Position numbers and translations under genes: made by a program. Below, piece after piece: positions 8,709-18,901 of a stretch of DNA of 48,323 bases. Below the pieces are notes generated by a model, which was not told the origin of the DNA, made no database searches, and worked only from the letters and a program-made list of their open reading frames with translations. Position 1 is the first letter of the stretch. Every line of letters begins with the position of its first letter. Source of the DNA: an uncultured Anaerolineaceae bacterium (GTDB lineage Bacteria; Chloroflexota; Anaerolineae; Anaerolineales; Anaerolineaceae); assembly GCA_937863605.1 (NCBI GenBank), contig CALMGN010000001.1:1-48323 (forward strand), in the 5' to 3' direction.

Positions 8709-10871
8709 TTAATACCGGCCGCGCGGCTGGGCCGGGACTGCGCCGGTCATCTCCTGCTCGAAGGCTGGGGCAATGCGGACCACGCCGGCTTTATATTCCG
8801 GGATCTTTGCCTGCGGATCGACGGCATCGGTCGTCAGAATGTTCGCAGCTGCTTCCCAGAAATGGAACGGGATAAATACCACACCCGGGTTGGCCTTGGG
8901 TGTCACCCGCGCTCGCAAGACTATCGACCCGCGGCGCGAAGTCACGCGCACCGGGCCGCCGTCGTTGATGCCTAATCTCGCGGCGTCTGCCGGGTTGATT
9001 TCCATCAAAGCTTCAGGGAAAAGATCGTCCATCCATGAGTGGCGCGTCATTGTTCCGCCGTGCCAGTGTTCCAGAACGCGCCCGGTGCTGAGGACGAACG
9101 GGTATTCCTCGTCCGGCATTTCAGCGTTCGGCACGTATTCCAGCGGGTGGAACTTACCCCGCCCACGTGGGAAATCGTTCGTGTAGAGGTAAGCCGTTCC
9201 CGGATGGTCTTCGGTTGGGACCGGGGTCTGCAGGCCAACTTTATCGATGTTGGCATAGCGTACACCGGCATAGTCTGGGACGTTGCTGCCCATTTCCGCC
9301 AGGATTTCGGACGGGTGAGTGTAGTCCCAGTAAGCGGATTGTGGCCTCCCCAGTCGTTTTTCGATGCGTTTTGCGATGTCACAGATGATCTGCCAGTCTG
9401 CGCGAGCTTCCCCGCGTGGCGGGAACGCCTGGCGCACGCGCTGAACGCGTCGGTCCGTGTTGGTGAAGGTGCCGTCTTTTTCGGCAAATGCGGCTGCCGG
9501 CAGGAAAACATCGGCAAAGGCGCCGGATTCATTGATGAACAGGTCCTGCGCGACCACAAATTCCAATTCTTCCATCTTCTTACGGGTATGATTCAGGTTC
9601 GGTTCAGACATCATCGGATTTTCACCCATGATGTACAGCGCTTGCACCCCGCCGGGGTGGACAGCCGAGAGGATTTCGGTGGTGGTTAAGCCGCGCTGGC
9701 GGTTCAAACCGCCGGGTTCGATATTCCAGGTTTTTTCCCAGCGCTGGGCGTTTTGCTCGTTGTCCACCGTCTGATAACCTGGGTAGTGCCAGGGCATGGC
9801 GCCGGAATCGGATGAGCCTTGGACGTTATTCTGCCCGCGCAGCGGGTTCAAGCCGGTGCCGCGGCGGCCGATTTGTCCGGTCACCAGCGCCAGATTAATC
9901 AGACTGAGGGCGTTGGCGGTGCCGTGAGTCGATTCAGGGATGCCAAGCGCCCAGTAGATAGCGCTTTTGCCGGCTGTGGCGTACATGCGAGCTGCGTCGA
10001 TGATCAACTGCCGGTCAACGCCGGAAATAGTTTCGGCATATTCCGGGGTGAACTTCTCCATCGAAGCAGCAAAGGCTTCGAAGTTTTCTGTCCGCTCAGA
10101 GATGAACTGCGTATTTTGTAAATTCTCTTTCAAAATTACATGCGCCATGGCTGAAAACACGGGCACGTCGCTGCCGGGTTTGATCGGCAGGTAGAGCGCC
10201 GCGTAATTGACCATCTCAATGCGCCGCGGATCCACCACGATGAGCCTGGCGCCGTGTTTCTGCACCGCTTTTTTCATTTGCAGCGCAATAATCGGATGGT
10301 TTTCGGACACATTCGAGCCGGTCAACATGAACACGTCACTCTCGACTACCTCGGCAGCCGTGTTGCTCATGGCAGCCGATCCGACTGCCATTTGCAGCGC
10401 TATTACGCTGGCAGCATGACATAACCGGGTGCAGTGATCGACATTGTTGGTGCGGAAGAGAGCCCGGTACATCTTCTGCAGCAGGTAGTTATCTTCGTTG
10501 GTGGCTTTTGCGCAGCAGTATACCGCCATCGCCTGCGAGCCGTCGCGCTGGTAGATTTCGACCAGACGGTCGGCGGCATAATCCAGCGCCTCATCCCAGG
10601 TCGCATCGCGCCATTCGGAGCGGTCAAATGCCTGGGTGCGCGAGCCAGGAGCTTGCCGAGTTTTGCGAATCAGGGGCGTGGTAACGCGCTGCTTATTATA
10701 GATATAGTCGTAACCAAAACGGCCTTTGACGCATAAATTCCCATGGTTAACCACGGAATCAAAGGGCGAGGTCACCCGGTAAATAAAATCATCCTGGATG
10801 TGCAACTGCAAGTTACAACCAACACCGCAGTATGGGCAGGTCGTTGAAACGATTTTTTCAGCTTTTAACAT
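8709..10871 (-). CDS. fdhA: Formate dehydrogenase catalytic (molybdopterin) subunit, Cys type
   Basis: '[14 protein letters not shown]…[12 protein letters not shown]' 4Fe-4S motif; '[10 protein letters not shown]' with Cys at the usual Sec/Cys position; C-terminal '[18 protein letters not shown]…[12 protein letters not shown]'. Confidence 0.93.
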   Translation of the reverse strand: MLKAEKIVSTTCPYCGVGCNLQLHIQDDFIYRVTSPFDSVVNHGNLCVKGRFGYDYIYNKQRVTTPLIRKTRQAPGSRTQAFDRSEWRDATWDEALDYAADRLVEIYQRDGSQAMAVYCCAKATNEDNYLLQKMYRALFRTNNVDHCTRLCHAASVIALQMAVGSAAMSNTAAEVVESDVFMLTGSNVSENHPIIALQMKKAVQKHGARLIVVDPRRIEMVNYAALYLPIKPGSDVPVFSAMAHVILKENLQNTQFISERTENFEAFAASMEKFTPEYAETISGVDRQLIIDAARMYATAGKSAIYWALGIPESTHGTANALSLINLALVTGQIGRRGTGLNPLRGQNNVQGSSDSGAMPWHYPGYQTVDNEQNAQRWEKTWNIEPGGLNRQRGLTTTEILSAVHPGGVQALYIMGENPMMSEPNLNHTRKKMEELEFVVAQDLFINESGAFADVFLPAAAFAEKDGTFTNTDRRVQRVRQAFPPRGEARADWQIICDIAKRIEKRLGRPQSAYWDYTHPSEILAEMGSNVPDYAGVRYANIDKVGLQTPVPTEDHPGTAYLYTNDFPRGRGKFHPLEYVPNAEMPDEEYPFVLSTGRVLEHWHGGTMTRHSWMDDLFPEALMEINPADAARLGINDGGPVRVTSRRGSIVLRARVTPKANPGVVFIPFHFWEAAANILTTDAVDPQAKIPEYKAGVVRIAPAFEQEMTGAVPAQPRGRY

Positions 10872-10882
10872 GATTCCTCCGG

Positions 10883-11614
10883 TCAGGCCTGCTCGTTTGA
10901 GGGGACTTCGACGCGGCGCCGGCGGTTGCGGCGTTCCGAACGGGTCAGGTCCATAATCTCATCAGGGGTGCGGCCAAGTTCCATCAACCACTGGCGTTTG
11001 GGTTTCAGTGCTCCGGTTGGGCAGACCCCCACGCATTGCCCGCAAAAGACGCAGGTGGATTCGGGCATGGGAATTTCATAAAAGGTGCTGATTTGGGTAT
11101 CGTAGCCACGGCCGGAGAAATTAATGGCGTAGGTGTACTGGGCATCTTCCGCGCACACTTGCACGCAGCGCCAGCATAAAATGCACTTGGCATAGTCGCG
11201 CAGGTACATGGGGTTATCGTCGATAGGCGTTGAAATCCGGCTTTTCGCCTGAGGGTAACGGTCAGGTTCAGCCTTATATTCGGTGATCATGGATTGAATC
11301 TCAGGCGCGTCGGAGAGGTCAACCGTGGATTCCAGCATCTCTAAAATTGTCCGGCGGGAGCGCATGACGCGTTCCGATTGGGTCTGGACTTTCATGCCTT
11401 CGCTGACATTTGCCACGCAGGACGGCACTAATACCCGTGATCCTTCGACTTCCACCACGCAAATACGGCACAGCGCATTGGAGGTGGTTGCTTCGTGAAA
11501 ACAGATGGTTGGAATTTCAATGCCGGCTTCACGCGCAGCGGCCAGGATGGTGGTGCCAGGCGGAACGAATACTTGCTTCCCGTCAATGATCAGGTTGATG
11601 GTATCGCTCATCAC
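10883..11614 (-). CDS. 2Fe-2S / 2x4Fe-4S electron transfer subunit (HoxU / NuoG N-terminal type)
   Basis: '[37 protein letters not shown]', '[11 protein letters not shown]', '[11 protein letters not shown]'. Confidence 0.9.
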   Translation of the reverse strand: MMSDTINLIIDGKQVFVPPGTTILAAAREAGIEIPTICFHEATTSNALCRICVVEVEGSRVLVPSCVANVSEGMKVQTQSERVMRSRRTILEMLESTVDLSDAPEIQSMITEYKAEPDRYPQAKSRISTPIDDNPMYLRDYAKCILCWRCVQVCAEDAQYTYAINFSGRGYDTQISTFYEIPMPESTCVFCGQCVGVCPTGALKPKRQWLMELGRTPDEIMDLTRSERRNRRRRVEVPSNEQA

Positions 11615-11626
11615 GGTTCCTCTCGG

Positions 11627-13363
11627 TTATTGTGCCAGTGCTTCGGGAGTCTGAAACAGGTGGGGCCAGTGCTTCATGGCGCTCAGCACCGCGCTGGCGG
11701 CGGTTTGACCCAACCCGCACAAAGACGCATCGGTCATGGTCCAACCAATGTCTTGCAGCCTGTCCCAGTCAGCGGGCAGGATTTGTCCATCCAAAACTCG
11801 CTGGATGATCTCAACCTGGCGCTGGGTGCCCATCTGGCAGGGGTAGCATTTACCACAAGACTCGTCGGCAAAGAATTGAGCCAGGCGCAGACAAATATCG
11901 CGCATATCGCGGGTTTCATCAAACACGGTGATTACGCCGGAGCCAAGGGGAAGGCCAGCAGCGCGTAAATCTTCGAAGGTCAGACGCACATCCAGGTGGG
12001 ACTCCAGAGCAAATGCACCCGCTGCGCCACCAAAAAGCGCGGATTGTAAGCTATGCCCGCTGCGTACGCCGCCCGCCAGGTCGAAAAGTAATTCGCGGAA
12101 GGTGGTGCCAAACGGGACTTCGTACAAACCCGGATGCGCCACGTCACCCGAAAGGCAAAACAGCTTCGGGCCAGGTGATTTCTCTGTGCCAATCTTGCGG
12201 TACTCCTCGGCCCCCATGCGCAAAATCAGTGGCACGTTGGCCAGGGTTTCAACGTTGTTGATCGAGGTCGGTTTGCCGAATAATCCGTTTGTGGTTGGAA
12301 ATGGCGGCTTGACGCGCGGGAAACCGCGTTTCCCTTCGATTGACTCGAACTGGGCAGTCTCCTCCCCGCAAATATAAGCTCCAGCCCCGCGGCGCAATTC
12401 GATGTCAAACTTGAAACCGCTGCCAAAGATATTCTCCCCAAGGAAACCGGCTTCACGGGCTTCCTGCACGGCTGCTTTCATCATCTGGTAGGGACGCAGG
12501 TATTCGCCGCGGACGTAAATGTAGCCTTTACTGGCGCCGACGGCAAAGGCTGCGATCATCAGACCTTCCAAAATGGTATGCGGGTCATCTTCCATCAATA
12601 CCCGGTCTTTGAAGGTGCCGGGTTCCGCCTCATCGGCGTTGCACACCACATATTTTTCGGTACCTGGAGCGCGGGAGGTACCTTCCCACTTAACGCTGGT
12701 CGGGAAAGCTGCCCCGCCGCGGCCTACCAACCCCGCAGCCTTCACCACATCGATCACGGTTGTCGGGCTGCCTGTCAGGGCTTTGCGGTAAGCGGTGTAG
12801 CCGCCCCGGGCTTCATATTGACGCAGGGTGAGGGTATATCCCTGGCCGCAATTAGCGGTTAGAAGCCGGATCGTGCCGCCAACTTTGGCTTCTAGCTGGC
12901 GGGTTTCACCGTTCAACATTTCTTCCCAACTGCGCACATCTGAAAGTCCAACCGGTTTACCGCGCACAAGTGCCGTTGGTGCATGTTCACACAGGCCAAG
13001 GCAAGGGGCGCGTTCAATGGTGACCGTTTGATAGTTTGGATTCTCGGGTGAAAGGGATTCCAGGTGCTGCGTCAACCGCTTCAGAATCGGTTCCGAGCCG
13101 GCCATGGTGCAGGCCGGGTCATTACAGACGTGGATAACCGTTTTTCCGACCGGCTCGCGGTAAAACATGGTATAAAAATCGATGACGCCAAACACTTCCA
13201 CCAGCGGCACGTTCAAGCTGCGGGCGACTTCGGCTGCCACCGGTTCCGGCAAATAGCCGTAAATCTCCTGTGCAGCGTAGAGGGCAGGCAGAAGCGCAGT
13301 TCTGCCCTGTGGAGCGTAATCACCCATTACCGCTTTAAGCGGAGTCAGGTCGAAATCGGTCAT
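11627..13363 (-). CDS. Fused NuoE-NuoF-like NADH-oxidising diaphorase subunit of formate dehydrogenase
   Basis: N-part NuoE ('HVCNDPACTMAGSE…APCLGLCEHAPTALV'), C-part NuoF ('GRGGAAFPTSVKWEG', 'RRGAGAYICGEETA', 'SCGKCYPCQMGTQRQ'); ATG 13363 preceded by GGAGGC on the minus strand. Confidence 0.93.
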   Translation of the reverse strand: MTDFDLTPLKAVMGDYAPQGRTALLPALYAAQEIYGYLPEPVAAEVARSLNVPLVEVFGVIDFYTMFYREPVGKTVIHVCNDPACTMAGSEPILKRLTQHLESLSPENPNYQTVTIERAPCLGLCEHAPTALVRGKPVGLSDVRSWEEMLNGETRQLEAKVGGTIRLLTANCGQGYTLTLRQYEARGGYTAYRKALTGSPTTVIDVVKAAGLVGRGGAAFPTSVKWEGTSRAPGTEKYVVCNADEAEPGTFKDRVLMEDDPHTILEGLMIAAFAVGASKGYIYVRGEYLRPYQMMKAAVQEAREAGFLGENIFGSGFKFDIELRRGAGAYICGEETAQFESIEGKRGFPRVKPPFPTTNGLFGKPTSINNVETLANVPLILRMGAEEYRKIGTEKSPGPKLFCLSGDVAHPGLYEVPFGTTFRELLFDLAGGVRSGHSLQSALFGGAAGAFALESHLDVRLTFEDLRAAGLPLGSGVITVFDETRDMRDICLRLAQFFADESCGKCYPCQMGTQRQVEIIQRVLDGQILPADWDRLQDIGWTMTDASLCGLGQTAASAVLSAMKHWPHLFQTPEALAQ

Positions 13364-13426
13364 GCGGCCTCCTGGTAGAGATAAATTGACAATGGGAGTG
13401 GGGAAAGAGAATTTTACCTTGAAAGG

Positions 13427-13460
13427 TATAATTATATCCAATGTCGCTATCAGTTGTCAT
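13427..13460. promoter_or_regulatory. Overlapping divergent promoters (nuoEF minus / mobA plus)
   Basis: Near-palindromic GGTATAATTATATCC carries TATAAT on both strands (plus 13427-13432; minus 13436-13431); minus strand also has ATGACA at 13460-13455, 18-nt spacer. Confidence 0.6.
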
Positions 13461-14046
13461 TCAAGCTGGCGGTGAATCGCAGCGAATGGGGTCCAATAAG
13501 GCCTTAATGCCCTTTTTGGACGTATTGTTGATCGAGCGGGTATTGGCCCGTGTCCGGCATCTGGCGGACGAATTGCTGGTAACCACCAATCAGCCAGCCG
13601 ATTTCGGCTTTTTGAACTTGCCTCTGTTCCCAGATTCGGTACCGGGTCAGGGGGCGCTGGCCGGCTTGCAGACCGCGTTGGCGGCAGCCAGTCTTCCCTA
13701 TGTGGCGGTCATTGCCTGTGATATGCCGTTTGCCAGTCCGGAACTGATCGCTTACCAATTGGATTGCCTGGTGACCGAAAAGGTGGATGTGGTTGTACCG
13801 CTCACGGATCAAGGCTACGAACCCTTTCATGCCGTTTACCACCGGGAAGTGTGCCTGTCCGCGGTTGCAAACGCGCTGCAAAGCGGGAAAAAACGCATGA
13901 TATCCTGGTTCGACCAGGTCAAAGTCAGAGAATTAGGCACCGAAGAAATCCTCCGGTTCGATCCGCACGGTCGTGCGTTTTTGAATGTCAACACGCCGGA
14001 AGAATTCGCTGCTGCAGAGCAGATGGCTCAAGCCAGCGAGGTTTGA
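13441..14046 (+). CDS. mobA: Molybdenum cofactor guanylyltransferase MobA
   Basis: 'VIQAGGESQRMGSNKALMPF', 'VPGQGALAGLQTALAAA', 'ACDMPFASPELI'. Confidence 0.93.
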   Translation: MSLSVVIQAGGESQRMGSNKALMPFLDVLLIERVLARVRHLADELLVTTNQPADFGFLNLPLFPDSVPGQGALAGLQTALAAASLPYVAVIACDMPFASPELIAYQLDCLVTEKVDVVVPLTDQGYEPFHAVYHREVCLSAVANALQSGKKRMISWFDQVKVRELGTEEILRFDPHGRAFLNVNTPEEFAAAEQMAQASEV

Positions 14047-14852
14047 GCCGGAGTTTCGACCGGCTGTACAGCCCAATTTTCAGGAGAGTACAGCCGGTCG
14101 GGGTGGGTGTACACGTTGCACTGATTGCGGCGGGCATAGCCAACCAGCGTAATGCCAAAATCCTCAGCCAGCTGGATCGACATGGAACTGGGTGAGGTGC
14201 GGGACACCAGGATGGTCGCTCCCATACGCGCTGATTTCTGCAGCATTTCAGAGCTGATGCGCCCGGTAGTGACGATCATGCGCTGCCCGGGTGAAACGTG
14301 CTCGAGTAACAGCAGCCCGGCGATTTTATCAAGGGTATTATGCCGGCCTATATCTTCCGCCTGCGCCAGAATCTCAACACTGTCCGTCAGGATGGAGCAG
14401 TGGACGCCGCGCACTTCGCGGTAAAGCTCCTGGTTTTCCAGCAGCCGGTCCATCCAGCCGAGCAGTATATCCACTGACACCTGATCGCCGGAAACCAGCC
14501 GCTCCGTTTTTTCCTGCGCCGCATCCGAGGTCACTCCGCCGGTGCAACCTGAAGTACGCCGCCAGTGCGGCGGTTTTTCGACCGGATGGGTGAGCCAGAC
14601 GTCCACATTGTCACCGTTATCGCACGGACGTATGACGTCAATTTCATCTAACGAGTGGATGATCGCCTCATTGTATAAGAACCCAACCGCCAACGCTTCC
14701 AATTGGGTGGGGGTGCACATAAAGGTCAACCACAACTGCCCGTTTACAGTTAAACCGACATTTGCTTCAGTGATGATCCCGCCAGTGGACGGTTCCCAGC
14801 CGCGGCTGGATATTTTTGTGTATTGAATGGGGGTAAAAGGAAGTGGTTTCAT
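14028..14852 (-). CDS. fdhD: Formate dehydrogenase accessory sulfurtransferase FdhD
   Basis: 'FMCTPTQLEALAVGFLYNEAII', 'GCTGGVTSD', 'AEDIGRHNTLDKIAG', 'GRISSEMLQKSARMGATILVSRTSPSSMSIQLAEDFGITLVGYAR'. Confidence 0.95.
   Translation of the reverse strand: MKPLPFTPIQYTKISSRGWEPSTGGIITEANVGLTVNGQLWLTFMCTPTQLEALAVGFLYNEAIIHSLDEIDVIRPCDNGDNVDVWLTHPVEKPPHWRRTSGCTGGVTSDAAQEKTERLVSGDQVSVDILLGWMDRLLENQELYREVRGVHCSILTDSVEILAQAEDIGRHNTLDKIAGLLLLEHVSPGQRMIVTTGRISSEMLQKSARMGATILVSRTSPSSMSIQLAEDFGITLVGYARRNQCNVYTHPDRLYSPENWAVQPVETPAQTSLA
14057..14100. repeat. 13-bp perfect inverted repeat (CGACCGGCTGTAC…GTACAGCCGGTCG)
   Basis: Arms 14057-14069 and 14088-14100, 18-nt loop, inside the 3' end of fdhD next to the mobA stop. 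Confidence 0.85.
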
Positions 14853-15005
14853 CCGATTTCCTTGGCCGTTTCTTCGAGATAAATGGAACCTAATTCTATC
14901 AAATTTAGCTAAATCCTGCCTTAAAGAGAAGGGTGCCCGGTTGATTGTGTTACAATCGGCCCGCTCTGTTGAAGTTCCAATCAGCGGTAGAATATATCAG
15001 TAATC

Positions 15006-16058
15006 ATGAAATTTTACTCTACTCTTGCCATCAAACTGGTCATCCCAGGCGTAATTTGTTTTGCGCTGGTTTCCGCCTGTAATCTCCCTGGGGGAATAGA
15101 TCTGGATTCGGTAAATATTACCGCGGTTTACCAGACAGCCAATGCGTTGGTCAACCAGGGAATTCAAACGCTCAAGCCCGGTGAACCTGCAACCGGGAAC
15201 ACCCCGACTCTGTTAGTCATCACCCCCACGCCGCTGCGGCGGACGGCAACCAAAATTCCCACGGAAGGCGCAACGACCGCCTTTGCGCAGCGCTGCGATC
15301 AAGCCGGTGCTGGCAGTCCGCTGGACGTTACCATTCCGGATGACACCCGCCTGGTACCCGGCGAAGAATTTACCAAGATCTGGCGGCTCATCAACCTTGG
15401 GACATGTGAATGGTCATCCGGCTATGCGATGGTTTGGTTTTCGGGTGACATTATGGGTGCGGTGCGCGAGCAGCCGTTCCTTTCAACTGTCCCGCCGGGT
15501 GAGACCATTGATTATGCCGTGGACATGACAGCCCCAGCTGTCCCTGGCTTGTATTCGGGTTACTGGATGCTGCGCAGCCCTTCCGGTGACCTGTTTGGAA
15601 TTGGACCTAATGGAAATTCACCGGTCTGGGTGCGCATTCAGGTAGTAGCGGTGGAGACCGCGGTACCAACCAGTACGATAACGGTGGCGCCGACCTCTAT
15701 TGTGTTGGCTGATGGTAAAGCCAGCCTGCTGGCCAGTCAGGCGTTTGACCTGGACACCGGGCAGAACGCGGCTGATAATCAGCTAGATATTCGACTGGAG
15801 GAAACTGACCCTGGCATCCTCCAATGGGCGCCGCTTAACAATGCACGGTTCGCAGTGTTCGGGTTAACTACCCCCGGCGAGTTAGAGTGCCAGTACGCCA
15901 CCATGACCGACCAGCCGCTGGCTGTGAGTAGTTTTGAGTCCGGCATATTTCTTTGTTACCGTACCAGTCAAGGACTGCCCGGTAGGCTCCAGATCGAGAG
16001 CCTGCCCGTCGGCGGGTCACCGCTGAACCTGAATTTTACAACCTGGTCTGTTCCATAA
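15006..16058 (+). CDS. Lipoprotein with NBR1-type Ig-like domain
   Basis: Lipobox 'VSACN'; 'VTIPDDTRLVPGEEFTKIWRLINLGTCEWSSGYAMVWFSGD…VPPGETIDYAVDMTAPAVPGLYSGYWMLRSPSGDLFG' is N_BRCA1_IG-like. Confidence 0.88.
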   Translation: MKFYSTLAIKLVIPGVICFALVSACNLPGGIDLDSVNITAVYQTANALVNQGIQTLKPGEPATGNTPTLLVITPTPLRRTATKIPTEGATTAFAQRCDQAGAGSPLDVTIPDDTRLVPGEEFTKIWRLINLGTCEWSSGYAMVWFSGDIMGAVREQPFLSTVPPGETIDYAVDMTAPAVPGLYSGYWMLRSPSGDLFGIGPNGNSPVWVRIQVVAVETAVPTSTITVAPTSIVLADGKASLLASQAFDLDTGQNAADNQLDIRLEETDPGILQWAPLNNARFAVFGLTTPGELECQYATMTDQPLAVSSFESGIFLCYRTSQGLPGRLQIESLPVGGSPLNLNFTTWSVP

Positions 16059-16086
16059 AATATTTTATCCCTGTGGAGGTTGTCGC

Positions 16087-17139
16087 ATGAACCTGGACGA
16101 TTCCAGCCGGTTTACAGAATTAGATACGTTGAATATGCTGGGGGAGATCGAAGGTCTGCCAGATCAGTTGGAAAAAGCCTGGTCTCTCGGCAATCGCCTT
16201 GAACTGCCGACCTTACCTGAAATTAACCAGGTGCTAGTGGCCGGAATGGGCGGTTCAGCCATTGGAGCTGACCTGCTGGCAGCCTATATTGAGCCATTCT
16301 GCAAAGTTCCCCTTTTTATCCAGCGCGACTACACCCTGCCCGCCTGGGCCAGCGGCAGCCAGACGTTGGTGATAGCTTCCTCGCATTCCGGCAATACCGA
16401 AGAGACCCTGTCCGTATTCGAACAGGCCCGGCAGGCTGGATGCTCATTGTTTGTGGTTTCTACCGGCGGTAAGCTGATGCATCTGGCAGCCGAGAGCGGC
16501 ATCCCGGTCTGGAAGTTTGAACATTCCGGTCAGCCGCGGGCTGCGGTGGGGTATTCCTTTGGGCTTTTATTGGCTTTGTTTGAGCGCCTGGGCTTGATCC
16601 CGGCCCAGGATGGCGAAATCGCGGACGCTTTGCAAGCGCTGCGCGAACAGCAGGCTGTCCTGCGCGCTGACGTTCCGGCGGTGCAAAACCCGGCCAAACG
16701 TCAGGCTGGTCAAATGATGGGGCGTTGGGTCGTGGTGCTCGGGGCTGGACTACTGGCTCCGGTAGCACGCCGCTGGAAAGGTCAGATCAGCGAATTGGCC
16801 AAAGCCTGGGGGCAGTTTGAAGCTTTGCCGGAGGCCGATCACAATACCCTGGCAGGCATCGGATTTCCGGAAGGCGCACTCACCAATACTCTGGTCATTT
16901 TCCTGCGCTCAGCGTCGGATCACCCGCGCAACCGCCTGCGCAGTGAACTGACCCTGCAATCCTTCATGGTGGCCGGTATGGGCACTGATTTTTACAAAGC
17001 CAAAGGCAGCACCCGCCTGGCGCAATTGTGGACCGCGCTGCATTACGGGGATTACACCGCTTACTACCTGGCCATGGCGTACAACGTCGATCCGACGCCC
17101 ATTCCCGCCATCAGCGCGCTCAAAGAGGCCATGGCGTAA
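16087..17139 (+). CDS. Bifunctional phosphoglucose/phosphomannose isomerase
   Basis: 'VAGMGGSAIGADLLAAYIE', 'SSHSGNTEETLSVFEQA', 'LPEADHNTLAGI'. Confidence 0.93.
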   Translation: MNLDDSSRFTELDTLNMLGEIEGLPDQLEKAWSLGNRLELPTLPEINQVLVAGMGGSAIGADLLAAYIEPFCKVPLFIQRDYTLPAWASGSQTLVIASSHSGNTEETLSVFEQARQAGCSLFVVSTGGKLMHLAAESGIPVWKFEHSGQPRAAVGYSFGLLLALFERLGLIPAQDGEIADALQALREQQAVLRADVPAVQNPAKRQAGQMMGRWVVVLGAGLLAPVARRWKGQISELAKAWGQFEALPEADHNTLAGIGFPEGALTNTLVIFLRSASDHPRNRLRSELTLQSFMVAGMGTDFYKAKGSTRLAQLWTALHYGDYTAYYLAMAYNVDPTPIPAISALKEAMA

Positions 17140-17158
17140 TTTGTAGTTTCTCCTCACC

Positions 17159-18901
17159 ATGAATTTCGACCGAAATTTGTTGAATACAGCGCGCCGGGAA
17201 TGGCTGGCGCTGGCGTTGACAATCCTGCTGAGTCTGTTGGGCGGGCTGACTATCCTTCTCCAGGCCCGTCAATTGAGCGCCATCCTTTCAGCAGTATTTA
17301 TCGATGGTCAAGCCCGCAGCGCCGTTACCTCGTTGTTGGTCCCGTTGTTGCTCATTCTGATCGTCCGGGCTTTGCTTGCCTGGCTGGCGGAAGCAAGTGC
17401 TGGAACGTTGGCAATTCAGGTGAAAGAGAGCTTGCGCAGCCAACTGGTAAACCATTTATTTCGATTAGGGCCAGCCTATACCCGGGGAGAAAACAGCGCA
17501 GAACTGGCCAATACGACTCTGCAGGGTATCGAGAATTTGGATGCGTATTTCAGCCAGTATCTGCCGCAGGCAGCGCTGGCCGGGTTAATCCCATTAGCTG
17601 TGCTGGCTGTAGTCTTCCCGCTGGACTGGCTTTCCGGGCTGATCCTGCTGCTGACAGCGCCGCTGATCCCGATCTTTATGATTCTGATCGGTAAAGCATC
17701 CGAGGCAGCCACCCGCCGCCAATGGAATGCACTCAGCCGGTTAAGCGCTTATTTCCTGGACACGCTGCAGGGGCTGCGTGAGTTAAAGCTGCTTGGGCAG
17801 AGTGAACGGCGCGCTGTCAAGGTGGGGGAGGCTGCCGATCAGTACCGCCTGACGACCATGAATGTGCTGCGGGTGACGTTTTTGTCTGCACTGGTGTTGG
17901 AAATGGTCGGCACCATCAGCACTGCGGTTGTTGCGGTACAAATCGGGCTGCGGTTGCTGCACGGCGGGCTGGGGTTCGAACAGGCATTTTTTATCCTGCT
18001 GCTGACGCCTGAGTTTTACCTGCCGCTGCGGCTGCTTGGTCAGCGCTTCCATGCCGGCGCCAGCGGGATCACTGCTGCGCGGCGGATCTACGCCATCCTG
18101 CAAACACCTGCCTTGCTCGAGCCGGCTGTGACTGTTGAAAACCAGGCAAATTTATCCATCCCTCCGCAAACGATCGCCTTTCAAAACGTCAGCTTTGCCT
18201 ACCCTGGTCAGGCTGGCCTGGCGGTAGAGGATGTCAGTTTTAGCTTGCGACGCGGAGAACTTACTGCGTTGGTCGGCGCCACCGGGGCTGGCAAGAGTAC
18301 TCTGGCGCACCTGCTGCTGCGCTTTGCGCTCCCGGTCAGCGGTCAGATTCTGGTTGACGGAGTCCCGCTGGAAACCATAACAACTGAATTATGGCGCAAA
18401 CAGATCGCCTGGGTGCCGCAGCAGCCGGTTCTGTTTCAGGGGACGATTACTGAGAATATTGGGTTGGGCAAACCGCTGGCATCTCTGGCTGAAATTCAGA
18501 GGGCTGCCCAGCAGGCGTCCCTTGACCAGCGAATTGCTGCACTGCCGGCTGGCTACGATACAGTTCTTGGCGAGTTTGGCGCCCGATTGAGCGGCGGTGA
18601 GCTTCAGCGCCTGGCTTTGGCGCGCGCTTTCCTGATGGATGCGCCGATTCTGGTTTTAGATGAGCCCTCCGGCCACCTTGACCCGGCATCCGAGGCGCTG
18701 CTCGAAGAATCCGTGAGGCGCCTATGCGCCGGCCGCACGGTTTTGATCATCGCTCACCGCCTGCCAACGGTTTACCGCGCCGACCAGATTCTGGTACTGG
18801 ATCATGGGCGGATTGTGGAAAGCGGCACGCATCCGACTTTGACCGCTGCCAACGGAGTATACGCCCGGCTGGTGAATGCTTACGGTGGGAGTCGCGCATG
18901 A
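17159..18901 (+). CDS. cydD: Thiol reductant ABC exporter subunit CydD
   Basis: ABC exporter; Walker A GATGAGKST, LSGGELQRLALARAF, Walker B LVLDEPS; cydD-cydC arrangement. Confidence 0.92.
   Translation: MNFDRNLLNTARREWLALALTILLSLLGGLTILLQARQLSAILSAVFIDGQARSAVTSLLVPLLLILIVRALLAWLAEASAGTLAIQVKESLRSQLVNHLFRLGPAYTRGENSAELANTTLQGIENLDAYFSQYLPQAALAGLIPLAVLAVVFPLDWLSGLILLLTAPLIPIFMILIGKASEAATRRQWNALSRLSAYFLDTLQGLRELKLLGQSERRAVKVGEAADQYRLTTMNVLRVTFLSALVLEMVGTISTAVVAVQIGLRLLHGGLGFEQAFFILLLTPEFYLPLRLLGQRFHAGASGITAARRIYAILQTPALLEPAVTVENQANLSIPPQTIAFQNVSFAYPGQAGLAVEDVSFSLRRGELTALVGATGAGKSTLAHLLLRFALPVSGQILVDGVPLETITTELWRKQIAWVPQQPVLFQGTITENIGLGKPLASLAEIQRAAQQASLDQRIAALPAGYDTVLGEFGARLSGGELQRLALARAFLMDAPILVLDEPSGHLDPASEALLEESVRRLCAGRTVLIIAHRLPTVYRADQILVLDHGRIVESGTHPTLTAANGVYARLVNAYGGSRA

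Noticed and set aside
8709-10871. Possible selenocysteine (TGA) in formate dehydrogenase
   Set aside because: ORF is continuous and the active-site position reads Cys ([10 protein letters not shown]), so no SECIS/Sec is needed.
13364-13441. 26-aa extension of the NuoEF fusion ORF
   Set aside because: ATG at 13363 has a good GGAGGC ribosome-binding site, and the upstream part overlaps the promoter region.
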